Part shown: in pieces, positions 17,572 through 25,095 of the stretch
How the letters are laid out: each line of letters opens with the position of its first letter
How positions within the stretch are numbered: the stretch's first letter is position 1
Origin: Lacimicrobium alkaliphilum
Lineage (GTDB): Bacteria; Pseudomonadota; Gammaproteobacteria; Enterobacterales; Alteromonadaceae
Direction of reading: 5' to 3'
Assembly: GCF_001466725.1 (NCBI RefSeq)
Contig: NZ_CP013650.1
Location: forward strand, 3,658,001-3,722,000
DNA: 64,000 bases
The notes under the pieces: model-generated
What the model saw: only the letters and a program-made list of their open reading frames with translations
The model's database searches: none
What the model was told of the DNA's origin: nothing
Made by a program: the position numbers and the translations under genes

Positions 17572-17901
17572 ATGATACTACGCCAGGCATTCTGTGCTCT
17601 GTTGCTGACGCTGCCACTGATAGCCGTGACAGCCTGCGACAATATGACAGAAACAAAGACCCAACCGCAAAAGATCGACGATAACAGCCTGAGCCAGGCG
17701 GTTTCCGAGGTTTTAGAACGTGACGCCCTGTCTGCCCGAAGTAATATTAAGGTGACTTCTCTGGATGGCAAGGTAAGCCTTACGGGAACAGTGGCCTCAG
17801 CAGAGGACAAAACCCACGCCACCGGGCTGGTTAAAAAAGTCAATGGTGTCAAAACTGTAAACAATGATCTGGAAATAACCACTCCGGCCGACTCTCAATA
17901 A
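17572..17901 (+). CDS. BON-domain lipoprotein
   Basis: A 109-residue exported protein. The signal ends in VTAC, a lipobox with Cys near residue 23. One BON domain follows (about 45-105) with the typical KVTSLDGKVSLTGTVAS strand-turn-strand and the GVKTVNNDLEI end. BON domains occur in OsmY-like periplasmic stress proteins and are thought to bind membranes. It is 23 bases before a second BON gene, so the pair is probably cotranscribed from the operator-2 promoter. AAACATGTGAGGATCGG just before the ATG includes a GAGG ribosome site. Confidence 0.88.
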   Translation: MILRQAFCALLLTLPLIAVTACDNMTETKTQPQKIDDNSLSQAVSEVLERDALSARSNIKVTSLDGKVSLTGTVASAEDKTHATGLVKKVNGVKTVNNDLEITTPADSQ

Positions 17902-17924
17902 CCTTATCCAAAGGAATTTTTATT

Positions 17925-18236
17925 ATGAAAACACGTAATATCTACGCGGTATTTTTTCTTAGCCTGTTCAGCCTGACACTGTTGGGTTGTGGCGCAACCG
18001 AAACCAGTGAAAGTACCGGTGAATATGTTGATGACACCGTCATTACCACTAAAGTAAAGGCAGCCATTTTCAACAACGACGCCCTTGAATCCGCCGAAAT
18101 TAATGTTGAAACCTTCAAAGGCGAAGTACAGCTGAGCGGTTTCGTCAGTTCAACAGCCAACATGAATACCGCGGTGCGCCTGGCCCGCAACGTTACCGGC
18201 GTGAAATCGGTAAAAAATAAGATGCAGGTAAAATAA
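17925..18236 (+). CDS. BON-domain lipoprotein (second copy)
   Basis: A 103-residue lipoprotein (lipobox LLGC, Cys near residue 22) with a single BON domain (about 34-103): DDTVITTKVKAAIF, then ESAEINVETFKGEVQLSGFV and GVKSVKNKMQVK. It follows another BON gene and has its own AAGGAA ribosome site. The two are related but clearly diverged, so this is an old duplication or parallel recruitment. The role is likely periplasmic envelope stress protection, as in OsmY. Confidence 0.9.
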   Translation: MKTRNIYAVFFLSLFSLTLLGCGATETSESTGEYVDDTVITTKVKAAIFNNDALESAEINVETFKGEVQLSGFVSSTANMNTAVRLARNVTGVKSVKNKMQVK

Positions 18237-18266
18237 TGGCGGAAGTCTGGGCGTGTTGATCTTTAT

Positions 18267-18280
18267 GTGCGGCAGCGTAC
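18267..18280 (+). promoter_or_regulatory. putative CRP/FNR-type operator 3 and -10 box
   Basis: GTGCGGCAGCGTAC fits GTRCGnnnnCGYRC exactly. TATACT (18302-18307) begins after 21 bp. The operator centre would fall about 41 bp before the transcription start, the class II activator position. It serves the first CRP/FNR-type gene. Confidence 0.7.
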
Positions 18281-18368
18281 AGAGTGAGCCCTAAGCTCCG
18301 CTATACTGATAGACTCTTTGCAAACAGGAATACCCATCACATTGGATGATGGGTATAAGGAAAAGGTT

Positions 18369-19133
18369 ATGCCCAAACTGGCATCACAGCAATGCGTTGA
18401 CCCCAAGCTGCATAAGCCAACGGAAAATCAGTTACTCAAAGCCCTCGATGCAGATGTGCAGGAGCGGCTTTTTCCGCATCTGGAGCTGGTTAAAATGCCA
18501 CTTGGCAAAGCACTGTACGAGTCTGGCGATGTACTGCGCCATGTCTATTTTCCCACCGATTGTATCGTGTCACTGCTTTATGTGATGGAAAATGGCGAGT
18601 CAGCCGAGATATCCGTGGTCGGACACGACGGCATGATTGGCGTCGCCCTGATAATGGGCGGTGAGAGCACCACCAGCCGCGCCATAGTGCAAAGTTCCGG
18701 TTTTGCCTATCGTTTAGCTGGCCAGCGCATGAAGGCCGAGTTTAGCCGCCATGGGGATATGCTGCATTTAATGCTGCGCTACTCACAGGCACTGATCACC
18801 CAAATGGCCCAGACCGCAGTGTGTAACCGCCACCACAGTATCGACCAGCAGCTTTGTCGCTGGCTGTTGCTGTCGCTGGATCGCCTTAAAGACAACCACC
18901 TGGTAATGACTCAGGAACTGATTGCTAATATGCTGGGGGTGCGCCGCGAAGGTGTAACGGAAGCGGCGGGCCGTCTTAACAGACAAGGTGTGATTGACTA
19001 CAGCCGTGGCCATATTATTGTCAAAGACAGGGCCAGACTGGAACAGCTGAGCTGTGAATGCTACCAGGTAGTCAAAGCCGAAACAGATCGTCTGTTGCCG
19101 CTGTCACGTCATCAGCCCCATTCCGTGTCATAG
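18369..19133 (+). CDS. CRP/FNR-family regulator, paralogue 1
   Basis: A 254-residue protein from ATG 18369, chosen because TAAGGA precedes it and the paralogue at 20268 starts at the same MPKLASQQC. The N-terminal half is a cNMP-binding-type beta barrel (about 30-145: SLLYVMENGESAEISVVGHDGMIG). A C-terminal winged HTH (about 170-225) has recognition segment LGVRREGVTEAAGRL. FNR-like clustered N-terminal cysteines are absent, so no Fe-S cluster is evident and the signal is unknown. The promoter carries operator 3, suggesting autoregulation or cross-regulation. It is very similar to the 20268 gene and less so to the 19237 gene. Confidence 0.9.
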   Translation: MPKLASQQCVDPKLHKPTENQLLKALDADVQERLFPHLELVKMPLGKALYESGDVLRHVYFPTDCIVSLLYVMENGESAEISVVGHDGMIGVALIMGGESTTSRAIVQSSGFAYRLAGQRMKAEFSRHGDMLHLMLRYSQALITQMAQTAVCNRHHSIDQQLCRWLLLSLDRLKDNHLVMTQELIANMLGVRREGVTEAAGRLNRQGVIDYSRGHIIVKDRARLEQLSCECYQVVKAETDRLLPLSRHQPHSVS

Positions 19134-19138
19134 CGCAC
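19125..19138 (+). promoter_or_regulatory. putative CRP/FNR-type operator 4 and -10 box
   Basis: GTGTCATAGCGCAC has a perfect right half-site. TATATT (19161-19166) follows after 22 bp. The site overlaps the end of paralogue 1 and serves paralogue 2. The -10 position implies that the start codon is at 19237 rather than at the upstream in-frame ATG at 19165. Confidence 0.55.
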
Positions 19139-19236
19139 AGAAACAGGTAGCTGGCGGCGTTATATTGACCTATCAAGGCTGCACAGCACCTGCCTTGTCT
19201 ATCAAAGCAATCAAATCAGTGCAAAAGGCTTTTTCT

Positions 19237-19989
19237 ATGTCTGCTCAAACGGCGTCAGTGATTACCAATCATTTGCTGCAATTATTAAGTCCGGACGAGC
19301 GCCACATCCTGCTACAACATTGTAAGGTGGTAACACTGCAATTCGCCGATGTTCTTTGTGAACCAAACCAGCCCTACCGCTATCTGTATTTTCCCCTTAG
19401 TGGTTTTATCTCTCTGGTCACCAGGCTGGAAGGTCATAAACCGCTGGAAATGGGCTTAATCGGCAATGAAGGTATGCTCGGCGTGACCCTGGCACTGGGT
19501 GTCAGCACCGCGCCGATGCAGGCGGTGGTGCAGGGCAAAGGTACTGCCTGGCGCATTAGTATTGCCGATTTAAAGCAATGTTTACTGCACTGCCCGCAAT
19601 TGCAACGTGTGTTACAACAATATCTGTTTGTACAATTAACTCAGCTGGCCCAGAGTGCAGCCTGTGCTCACTTTCATGAACTCTCCCCGCGTCTGGCGCG
19701 CTGGTTACTGATGAGCGACGATCGCGCGCACAGCGACCAGTTTTACCTTACCCACCAGTTTCTGGCGGGTATGCTCGGCGTGCGTCGCAGCGGTATAACC
19801 GTTGCTGCGGGTATTATGCAACAGCAAAAACTTATCTGTTACAGCAGGGGCGTGGTGAGCATTCTGGATCGCAAGGCGTTACAGGCTATTACCTGTGAAT
19901 GCTATCAGGCAGGATTGGACGACTACAGGAATATACTCGGAGAGCCACAAGCTGACACTCAGATAATCAGCGCACAAGGTCAGTCATAA
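19237..19989 (+). CDS. CRP/FNR-family regulator, paralogue 2
   Basis: A 250-residue CRP/FNR-type protein. Start 19237 is preferred because the predicted transcription start (about 19172) excludes the ATG at 19165. The effector domain (about 20-140) is diverged from its neighbours, but the HTH segment LGVRRSGITVAAGIM keeps the VRR-x-G-x-T-x-AAG pattern of paralogues 1 and 3. That predicts a similar operator with a different input. Cysteines near the C-terminus (ITCECYQ) are also shared by the paralogues. It lies between two near-duplicate regulators, each with its own promoter. Confidence 0.88.
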   Translation: MSAQTASVITNHLLQLLSPDERHILLQHCKVVTLQFADVLCEPNQPYRYLYFPLSGFISLVTRLEGHKPLEMGLIGNEGMLGVTLALGVSTAPMQAVVQGKGTAWRISIADLKQCLLHCPQLQRVLQQYLFVQLTQLAQSAACAHFHELSPRLARWLLMSDDRAHSDQFYLTHQFLAGMLGVRRSGITVAAGIMQQQKLICYSRGVVSILDRKALQAITCECYQAGLDDYRNILGEPQADTQIISAQGQS

Positions 19990-20191
19990 GCCAGGAATCG
20001 AAACCTGCTGTACAGGCAGATCCCGGGTCAGGGAAATGCATCGGATAAGTCCTGCGAATTACCATCTAAATATTAAAGGTTGTGATGCAATTCAGTGAGG
20101 TTGTTAATTAGGGCGCCCGGCTAGTGGGATTAGCTGCGTGACATCAGTGAAAAATATGGTGCGGATAAATTTTCATCGGATGATACTATAT

Positions 20192-20205
20192 GTGCGTTAG
20201 CGCAC
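20192..20205 (+). promoter_or_regulatory. putative CRP/FNR-type operator 5 and -10 box
   Basis: GTGCGTTAGCGCAC fits the consensus. TAATAC (20227-20232) begins after 21 bp. The flanking promoter resembles that of paralogue 1. The site overlaps an upstream in-frame ATG at 20190, arguing that the real start of paralogue 3 is 20268. Confidence 0.7.
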
Positions 20206-20267
20206 AGAGCGTATTCGTTGCTTACCTAATACTGACAATCTCTTTGCACACAGATAAGGATAAAGTT

Positions 20268-21032
20268 ATGCCTAAATTGGCATCACAGCAGTGCATAGAT
20301 CCCAAACAGCATCAGCCAACGGAAAATCAGTTACTGAAAACCCTCTCTTCAGAAGTAAAGGAGAGGCTTTTTCCATATCTGGAACTGGTCGAGATGCCAC
20401 TGGGCAAAGTACTGCATGAGTCAGGCGAAGTATTGCGTTATGTCTATTATCCCACCGATTGTATCGTGTCACTGCTCTATGTGATGGAAAATGGCGCATC
20501 AGCGGAAATATCCGTGGTCGGCCACGATGGTATGATTGGTATCGCCCTGATTATGGGCGGCGAGAGCACCACCAGCCGCGCCATAATACAAAGTGCCGGT
20601 TTTGCCTATCGGTTACCTGGTCAGCGAATAAAGGATGAATTCAACCGCCACGGAGAGTTGCTGCATTTAATGTTGCGCTATTCACAGGCGTTGATCACTC
20701 AAATGGCACAGACCGCAGTCTGTAACCGCCATCACAGTATCGATCAGCAACTCTGTCGCTGGTTATTGCTGTCTTTGGACAGGCTAAAAGATAATCATCT
20801 GGTGATGACTCAGGAACTGATTGCCAATATGCTGGGGGTGCGCCGCGAAGGGGTAACCGAAGCCGCAGGCCGGTTGCATAAACAAGGCGTGATTGACTAC
20901 AGCCGAGGCCATATTATTGTCACCGACAGGGAGAAACTGGAGCGGTTGAGTTGCGAATGCTATGGCGTGGTCAAGTCCGAAACGGATCGTCTGCTGCCAG
21001 CATCACGACACAGGACTGAATCCGTGGTGTAG
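20268..21032 (+). CDS. CRP/FNR-family regulator, paralogue 3
   Basis: A 254-residue protein closely matching paralogue 1 along its whole length, including the MPKLASQQC start, GHDGMIG barrel loop and an identical recognition segment LGVRREGVTEAAGRL. TAAGGA precedes the ATG. The promoter region is also related, so the gene and its control region were duplicated together. No cofactor-binding cysteine cluster or clear cAMP-contact signature can be read. With paralogues 1 and 2 it probably controls the surrounding nine-promoter regulon. Confidence 0.9.
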   Translation: MPKLASQQCIDPKQHQPTENQLLKTLSSEVKERLFPYLELVEMPLGKVLHESGEVLRYVYYPTDCIVSLLYVMENGASAEISVVGHDGMIGIALIMGGESTTSRAIIQSAGFAYRLPGQRIKDEFNRHGELLHLMLRYSQALITQMAQTAVCNRHHSIDQQLCRWLLLSLDRLKDNHLVMTQELIANMLGVRREGVTEAAGRLHKQGVIDYSRGHIIVTDREKLERLSCECYGVVKSETDRLLPASRHRTESVV

Positions 21033-21113
21033 CACACCGGTGCACAAAAAACCGGTTTTAGCGGTGTTGAGTTACCAGAAATAAGCCCGCAGAGCTAAAA
21101 ACCGAAACGCCAC

Positions 21114-21419
21114 TCAAACCAATGTACGAAGAATGTAAGCAGTAAACACCGTGCGAAGCCAGGCTGCAAAGGCTGTCAGAGGTTTGCGCGTGGTGGTGTT
21201 TTTGGAGCCAGTGTGATTGGAAGGGGTATTATCCTGGTGATATAACCACCAGCCAAGCAACGCACCGCTGAGGGTTGCCACCACCAGCGCCGTCGGAGAG
21301 CTGAGCCTGTTGTGCACCGCGTTGGCGACGACACGGGTTTGTGCGCCTAACTGCCGGCGTTGTTGCGGTAACTGTTGCGCCAGTTGAGCAATTTCTCGAT
21401 TGAGTTGTCGGGGCTGCAT
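21114..21419 (-). CDS. small membrane protein, last gene of the DUF883 operon
   Basis: About 101 residues from ATG 21419, one base after the stop of the holin-like gene; the longer in-frame start overlaps that gene and gives Cys/Trp-rich nonsense. It has an amphipathic Gln-rich N-terminus (REIAQLAQQLPQQRRQLGAQ) and one transmembrane helix (about 45-60, ALVVATLSGALLGWWLY). A tail rich in Thr and Asn follows, then a possible second helix. The organisation resembles YqjK-like or DUF883-linked envelope proteins. Function unknown. Confidence 0.7.
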   Translation of the reverse strand: MQPRQLNREIAQLAQQLPQQRRQLGAQTRVVANAVHNRLSSPTALVVATLSGALLGWWLYHQDNTPSNHTGSKNTTTRKPLTAFAAWLRTVFTAYILRTLV

Positions 21420-21420
21420 A

Positions 21421-21843
21421 TCATCTGGCCTCTTTGGCCAGTTCTGAACCTGCCAGACGCAGGCTCTGCATAGTTGCCGGGAAACGCAACAGGCTGCTGT
21501 AATAGCGGCAGCGACGCAGCACAAACCACAAGCCCGACAGATTAACCACCATCGCCAGCCCCAGAGCCTGACCTGCCGACAACAGGCTATGCTGTGCCAG
21601 TATGATGATTTGTGCCAGTGCACCAAACCATAACGTCAGGGCCAGTAAACCTGCGATCAGACCAAATACCAGTAACGCGACCATGCTGTTTGCTACCCGC
21701 TGACCTTCGAGCGTCAGCAGTTGCAGTTGATCACAGGCCAGCGCTCTGACTTGCTGCCACCATGCAACCAATTCAGCCGTTACCTCTGGCGGTACTGAAG
21801 AAACACCCGCTGATGCGGGTGTTGTAATAGAATCATTTGGCAT
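21421..21843 (-). CDS. holin-like membrane protein (phage holin superfamily III / DUF1469 type)
   Basis: About 140 residues from ATG 21843, which overlaps the upstream DUF883 stop by 11 bases. A Pro/Ser/Thr-rich start is followed by an amphipathic stretch (ELVAWWQQVRALACDQLQLLTLEGQRV) and two strong transmembrane helices (about 55-85 and 92-115). This matches the YqjE-like phage-holin-family proteins that accompany DUF883 (YqjD) in many Proteobacteria; these are not phage remnants. A perfect hairpin (9-bp arms around TGAT, about 21802-21823) lies in its first codons. Confidence 0.82.
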   Translation of the reverse strand: MPNDSITTPASAGVSSVPPEVTAELVAWWQQVRALACDQLQLLTLEGQRVANSMVALLVFGLIAGLLALTLWFGALAQIIILAQHSLLSAGQALGLAMVVNLSGLWFVLRRCRYYSSLLRFPATMQSLRLAGSELAKEAR

Positions 21844-22192
21844 TATGCCCACCGCTGCGATGGCTTAACCACCAGCTAAACAGCATACCTCCAGCCACTG
21901 CTACCCCAAGCGACATCAACGGATGGCTGCGTACCTGATCGCGGGTGCCTTCGGTTAACTGCTGCTGCAGATGCTGCAACTGTACGCCTTTTTTCGAAAT
22001 GGCCTCGGCGGCGTGATTCACACCACTTGCCATTTTATCCACCGTGTTGTGAGCACTGGCGGTCACCTGTTTGATGGCCGGTGAACCCGCTTCCGCGGCA
22101 CTGTCGATAGCACGATGTATACGGCCCGAAGCGGAGTCCACTCCACTGTTGAATTCATTTTTGGCCGCATTGGTTTCTGTTGGCTTTTCCAT
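21833..22192 (-). CDS. DUF883 (YqjD/ElaB-like) membrane-anchored protein
   Basis: A 119-residue protein from ATG 22192, selected for its GGAG ribosome site 5 bases upstream; a longer start at 22222 lacks one. It has a long helical, polar region (about 1-85) and a C-terminal glycine-containing anchor (GVAVAGGMLFSWWLSHR, about 98-114), as in E. coli YqjD and ElaB, which tether to the inner membrane and bind ribosomes in stationary phase. It is first in a three-gene operon (DUF883, holin-like, small membrane protein) behind operator 6. Confidence 0.88.
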   Translation of the reverse strand: MEKPTETNAAKNEFNSGVDSASGRIHRAIDSAAEAGSPAIKQVTASAHNTVDKMASGVNHAAEAISKKGVQLQHLQQQLTEGTRDQVRSHPLMSLGVAVAGGMLFSWWLSHRSGGHNAK

Positions 22193-22271
22193 AATAACTC
22201 CGATTGTATGCAACAGCGGCAAGATTGCCGCTGTCTTGGCTATAGAATGCCGGGTTTGGTCGGCCAGGTCG

Positions 22272-22285
22272 GTGCGCCAGCACGC
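22272..22285 (-). promoter_or_regulatory. putative CRP/FNR-type operator 6 and -10 box
   Basis: GTGCGCCAGCACGC, inverted repeat with one mismatch to the consensus. A CATTCT hexamer (22249-22244, minus strand) follows after 22 bp. It directs the DUF883 operon and abuts the stop codon of the OmpA-like gene. Confidence 0.6.
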
Positions 22286-23284
22286 TTAGCGCTTATCCGC
22301 TAACTCAACGGCGTTGGCAATAATTACTTCCACCCGCCGGTTCTGCTCCCGACCATCGGCTGTTGAATTGCTGGCCAATGGTGTGTTTTCACCCATGCCG
22401 GTAACAGCCAGACGACTGTCTGCTATGCCCTGCGCCAGCAAAAACGTCTTCACCGTCTCCGCACGGCGCTGCGACAGCAGCATATTAGAAGCATCACTGC
22501 CAACATCGTCAGTATGGCCTTCAATCTGGGCGGTGCGCTCTGGGTAAGCCATTAAGAACTTGGCCAGTTTTTGCAAATGGTTACTGCTGCTGACTTTCAG
22601 ATTAGCCTTACCGGTATCGAATAACACATCGCCCAGCGTCACCACTAAACCTCTGTCGGTGGGTTTAGCATTAAGTTCATCCAGTTGGGTGCGTAATTCG
22701 GCGGCGGCAGCATCAGAGCTATCAGCCTGCTGACGTGCAGAGCGGGCCTCAGAAAGCGCGTTTTGCTCACGGTTTTCGGCCAACATCGCCTGTCGTTTAG
22801 CCAGTGCTGAATCAATACGGGCATCACTGGCCTCTGCCTGAGCACTGCTGGCCTGAGACCGTGCCTGCTCAGCATCACTGCGGGCATCGCTGGCATCCGC
22901 CCGGGCTCGCTTCGCTTCCAGAGTGCGGGCGTTCAGCCTGACATCATCACGTTGCTGACTCAGCGCTTCCCGTTGAGACTCCAGCAGACGCGTTTGTGCC
23001 TGAGCCCCGGCCATCGCCACCTTACGCTCTGCCATCACCACCCGGTGATGGGCCAGTTCAGTATTTCTTTCCGGCTGTTCTGCCAGGATCACGGCCTGCT
23101 CGGCTTCTTTTATTGCCAGCGGCGCCAATACCGCCAGTTGACTGTCGCTTTGCAGCTGTGTGAGCTGCTGACGTACATCAGCAGCGCCATCGGGCATCTT
23201 CGGAGCACTGGCACAAGCGGTCACAAAAACAGCAGCAAAGCTGATACTCAGCAATGTTCTGCCAAAAGGTAATATGCGGTTCAT
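22286..23284 (-). CDS. OmpA-family lipoprotein with DUF4398-like helical region
   Basis: A 332-residue lipoprotein (lipobox VTAC, Cys near residue 24). The middle (about 30-210) is a long coiled coil rich in Ala, Gln and Arg, starting with a DUF4398-like part. The C-terminus (about 215-325) is an OmpA/MotB murein-binding domain: LGDVLFDTGKANL, EGHTDDVGSDASN, LSQRRAETV and GREQNRRVEVII. It would link outer membrane and peptidoglycan. Its start overlaps the upstream DUF4398 gene by 4 bases, so the two are coupled. Confidence 0.92.
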   Translation of the reverse strand: MNRILPFGRTLLSISFAAVFVTACASAPKMPDGAADVRQQLTQLQSDSQLAVLAPLAIKEAEQAVILAEQPERNTELAHHRVVMAERKVAMAGAQAQTRLLESQREALSQQRDDVRLNARTLEAKRARADASDARSDAEQARSQASSAQAEASDARIDSALAKRQAMLAENREQNALSEARSARQQADSSDAAAAELRTQLDELNAKPTDRGLVVTLGDVLFDTGKANLKVSSSNHLQKLAKFLMAYPERTAQIEGHTDDVGSDASNMLLSQRRAETVKTFLLAQGIADSRLAVTGMGENTPLASNSTADGREQNRRVEVIIANAVELADKR

Positions 23285-23712
23285 GGTTTTACTCCTGACA
23301 AGTTACGTTGCACTTCCTGCTGTAATACATCAATGCTTTGTTGCATATCCTGATTAATGGCCTGGGCTTTTATCAGGTCGGCACGAGCCTGTGCCAGTTC
23401 GGCGCTGGCCTGTGATTGCAGAGCCAGTCGCTGAGCCTGAAGCATATCCTTTGCAGTCACCGCATTGCGGGCGGCGGCCAGCTCTGAGCGGGCGGCATTG
23501 AGTTCAGTACTGGTGTAACGAATAGTCTGGGCCCTTTCGGCGTTACCTATGGCGCGCTCGGCGGCGTCAAGTTCAGCAGATGGGGTTTTAAGAGGGGTCG
23601 CGCAGCCAGTCGCTAATACTGCAGCAATGGTCAGCATCAAGCCTGGTTTCAGCAGCCGCTTGCGGATTAAAGCGGATACCATTGATACCTGGGCGGCAAT
23701 GAGTGTTTTCAT
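23281..23712 (-). CDS. DUF4398-domain lipoprotein
   Basis: A 143-residue lipoprotein (lipobox ATGC, Cys near residue 37, after an unusually long basic n-region) with a helical Ala/Gln-rich DUF4398 domain (about 45-135). DUF4398 proteins are typically encoded beside OmpA-like ones, as here, and may form a periplasmic coiled-coil partner. A shorter start at Met11 or Met26 would give a more normal signal peptide. The promoter has operator 7 and a CATAGT -10 box. Confidence 0.85.
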   Translation of the reverse strand: MKTLIAAQVSMVSALIRKRLLKPGLMLTIAAVLATGCATPLKTPSAELDAAERAIGNAERAQTIRYTSTELNAARSELAAARNAVTAKDMLQAQRLALQSQASAELAQARADLIKAQAINQDMQQSIDVLQQEVQRNLSGVKP

Positions 23713-23787
23713 TAGAAACTCCTGATAGTCGGGGGCTGCAGAAACCTGCGCCCTGACTTACTATGCCCCAACGGTAAAACGCTGTCG

Positions 23788-23801
23788 GTACGCTGGCGCG
23801 C
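23788..23801 (-). promoter_or_regulatory. putative CRP/FNR-type operator 7 and -10 box
   Basis: GTACGCTGGCGCGC fits the consensus. On the minus strand CATAGT (23765-23760) follows after 22 bp. It is 76 bp before the DUF4398 lipoprotein gene. Confidence 0.68.
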
Positions 23802-23817
23802 ATAGCACTGGCATGAT

Positions 23818-24555
23818 TCAGGCGTTAATACTACTTGTTGTCTGAAAAAGTGAGCCCCGTCGTTTAGCCCTGTACATAGCGGCGTCGGCATGCCTGATCA
23901 GCGCTTGTGCGCTGTCACCATCGGCAGGAAAGAGTGCCACACCAATGCTGGCTGACAAAGACACACTGCCGCTCTTTATCTGGTAGGGTTGCGCCAACAG
24001 GTGCGTCACCTTGGCTGCAAACTGATTCACATCATCATTGCTCTTAATGTTGTTGAGCAGTAACAGAAACTCATCACCGCCGTGGCGGCTGATAGCGTCG
24101 CTTTCACGAATGGCCGAGCGCAGGCGAGCGCCGACCAGTTGCAGCACCTCATCACCAGCGGCATGGCCGAACTGATCATTCACGGGTTTAAAGTTATCCA
24201 GATCGACAAACAACAGGGCAAACAGACTGTGTTGCCGTTTGGCGATACTGATAGCCTGCTGAATGCGATCCAGCATAATGCTGCGGTTGAGGGTTTGGGT
24301 AAGTGCATCACACTGACTGTCCTGCATCAATTGCTGCAGCTCTGTCCGGGCCTGTTGCAGTGCCAGCAACAGACGCTTATTTTCCTGCTGCAATTGTTCC
24401 TTTTGCAGGCTCCAGATATCGCGCTGTAACATCACATCACAGTTCACTCCATCACGCTGTGCCTGCTGACCATTGTGACCGTTCTGACGATTGGCCCGCA
24501 GTTTTAGCATGGTGCTGCGCAGTTGAAACGGGTTAGAATCCTGAGGATCTTTCAT
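23818..24555 (-). CDS. diguanylate cyclase (GGDEF domain)
   Basis: A 245-residue soluble protein. An N-terminal coiled coil (about 40-80, LQKEQLQQENKRLLLALQQA) probably dimerises it. The GGDEF domain (about 85-240) has the intact active-site loop RHGGDEF near residue 157, and an RESD sequence five residues before it fits the product-inhibition I-site RxxD. It should make cyclic di-GMP in the cytoplasm. No sensor domain is visible. Operator 8 upstream suggests that c-di-GMP production belongs to the envelope-stress regulon. Confidence 0.93.
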   Translation of the reverse strand: MKDPQDSNPFQLRSTMLKLRANRQNGHNGQQAQRDGVNCDVMLQRDIWSLQKEQLQQENKRLLLALQQARTELQQLMQDSQCDALTQTLNRSIMLDRIQQAISIAKRQHSLFALLFVDLDNFKPVNDQFGHAAGDEVLQLVGARLRSAIRESDAISRHGGDEFLLLLNNIKSNDDVNQFAAKVTHLLAQPYQIKSGSVSLSASIGVALFPADGDSAQALIRHADAAMYRAKRRGSLFQTTSSINA

Positions 24556-24609
24556 AACAGGGCTCCTGTATTGAGACTATTAAGATATCCTGATATTGCT
24601 GCGACAAAT

Positions 24610-24623
24610 GTGCGATATCACAC
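24610..24623 (-). promoter_or_regulatory. putative CRP/FNR-type operator 8 and -10 box
   Basis: GTGCGATATCACAC, one mismatch to the consensus and embedded in the wider palindrome ATGTGCGATATCACACAT. TATCTT (24587-24582) follows after 22 bp on the minus strand. It serves the GGDEF gene. Confidence 0.55.
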
Positions 24624-24668
24624 ATTAACGCAGGAAAATAACAGCCTGTTGACCAGTTTGCTCGCCTG

Positions 24669-24998
24669 CTATGCAAGGTTGCATTGATCAAGAAAGGTTT
24701 TAACCTGTTTGTCAGCCAGATGGCGGTCGATGTGATAGCGCTGTTGTACCAGACTACTCAGTTGTTGCTGATCACCGTCGCTTTTCAGTATTTCGGCTTC
24801 GCTGAGCTTACCCCACTGACTTTTGGCAGCTTTTACCTGGGTCGGCCATTTCACTTTGCCTCCGGGTGGCGGCCCGGCCTGCTCCGGCCTTAAACTGGCT
24901 TCGGGTTTTATTGGCGTAGCTTCCATTTTATCGTCCATATCGGCCTTGTTCGCTTTGTCGAGTTTCACACCGCGATTATGTTTACTGTACTTGTTCAT
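24669..24998 (-). CDS. CsbD-like stress protein with N-terminal extension
   Basis: A 109-residue, charged, soluble protein. The C-terminal 60 residues match the CsbD pattern: KSQWGKLSEAEILKSDGD, then LSSLVQQRYHIDRHLADKQV. The first 50 residues are a Lys/Pro-rich, probably disordered extension not typical of CsbD, which is usually about 60-70 residues. AAGGAGG gives an excellent ribosome site. CsbD proteins are general stress proteins of unknown mechanism. The promoter bears operator 9. Confidence 0.75.
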   Translation of the reverse strand: MNKYSKHNRGVKLDKANKADMDDKMEATPIKPEASLRPEQAGPPPGGKVKWPTQVKAAKSQWGKLSEAEILKSDGDQQQLSSLVQQRYHIDRHLADKQVKTFLDQCNLA

Positions 24999-25081
24999 AA
25001 AAGACCTCCTTATAGGTTCCTTCAGTACAGGATTGCACTGACCGGTAGAACAAAGTCTGAACGATGGTCAAATCTGAGTCG

Positions 25082-25095
25082 GTGCGCCAACGCGC
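25082..25095 (-). promoter_or_regulatory. putative CRP/FNR-type operator 9
   Basis: GTGCGCCAACGCGC fits the consensus and lies 84 bp before the CsbD-like gene. A weak -10 candidate (CAGACT, 25058-25053) follows after 23 bp. The rest of the 330-base gap up to the DUF2891 gene shows no gene. Confidence 0.6.

Noticed and set aside
21421..21843. Prophage remnant because of the holin-like protein
   Set aside because: The protein is of the YqjE/DUF1469 kind and sits with DUF883 in a stress operon; no other phage gene is near.
24610..24623. Classical CRP site before the GGDEF gene
   Set aside because: The spacer is 4 bp rather than 6 between TGTGC and TCACA halves, and the 14-bp form and -10 spacing match the local GTRCGnnnnCGYRC series instead.
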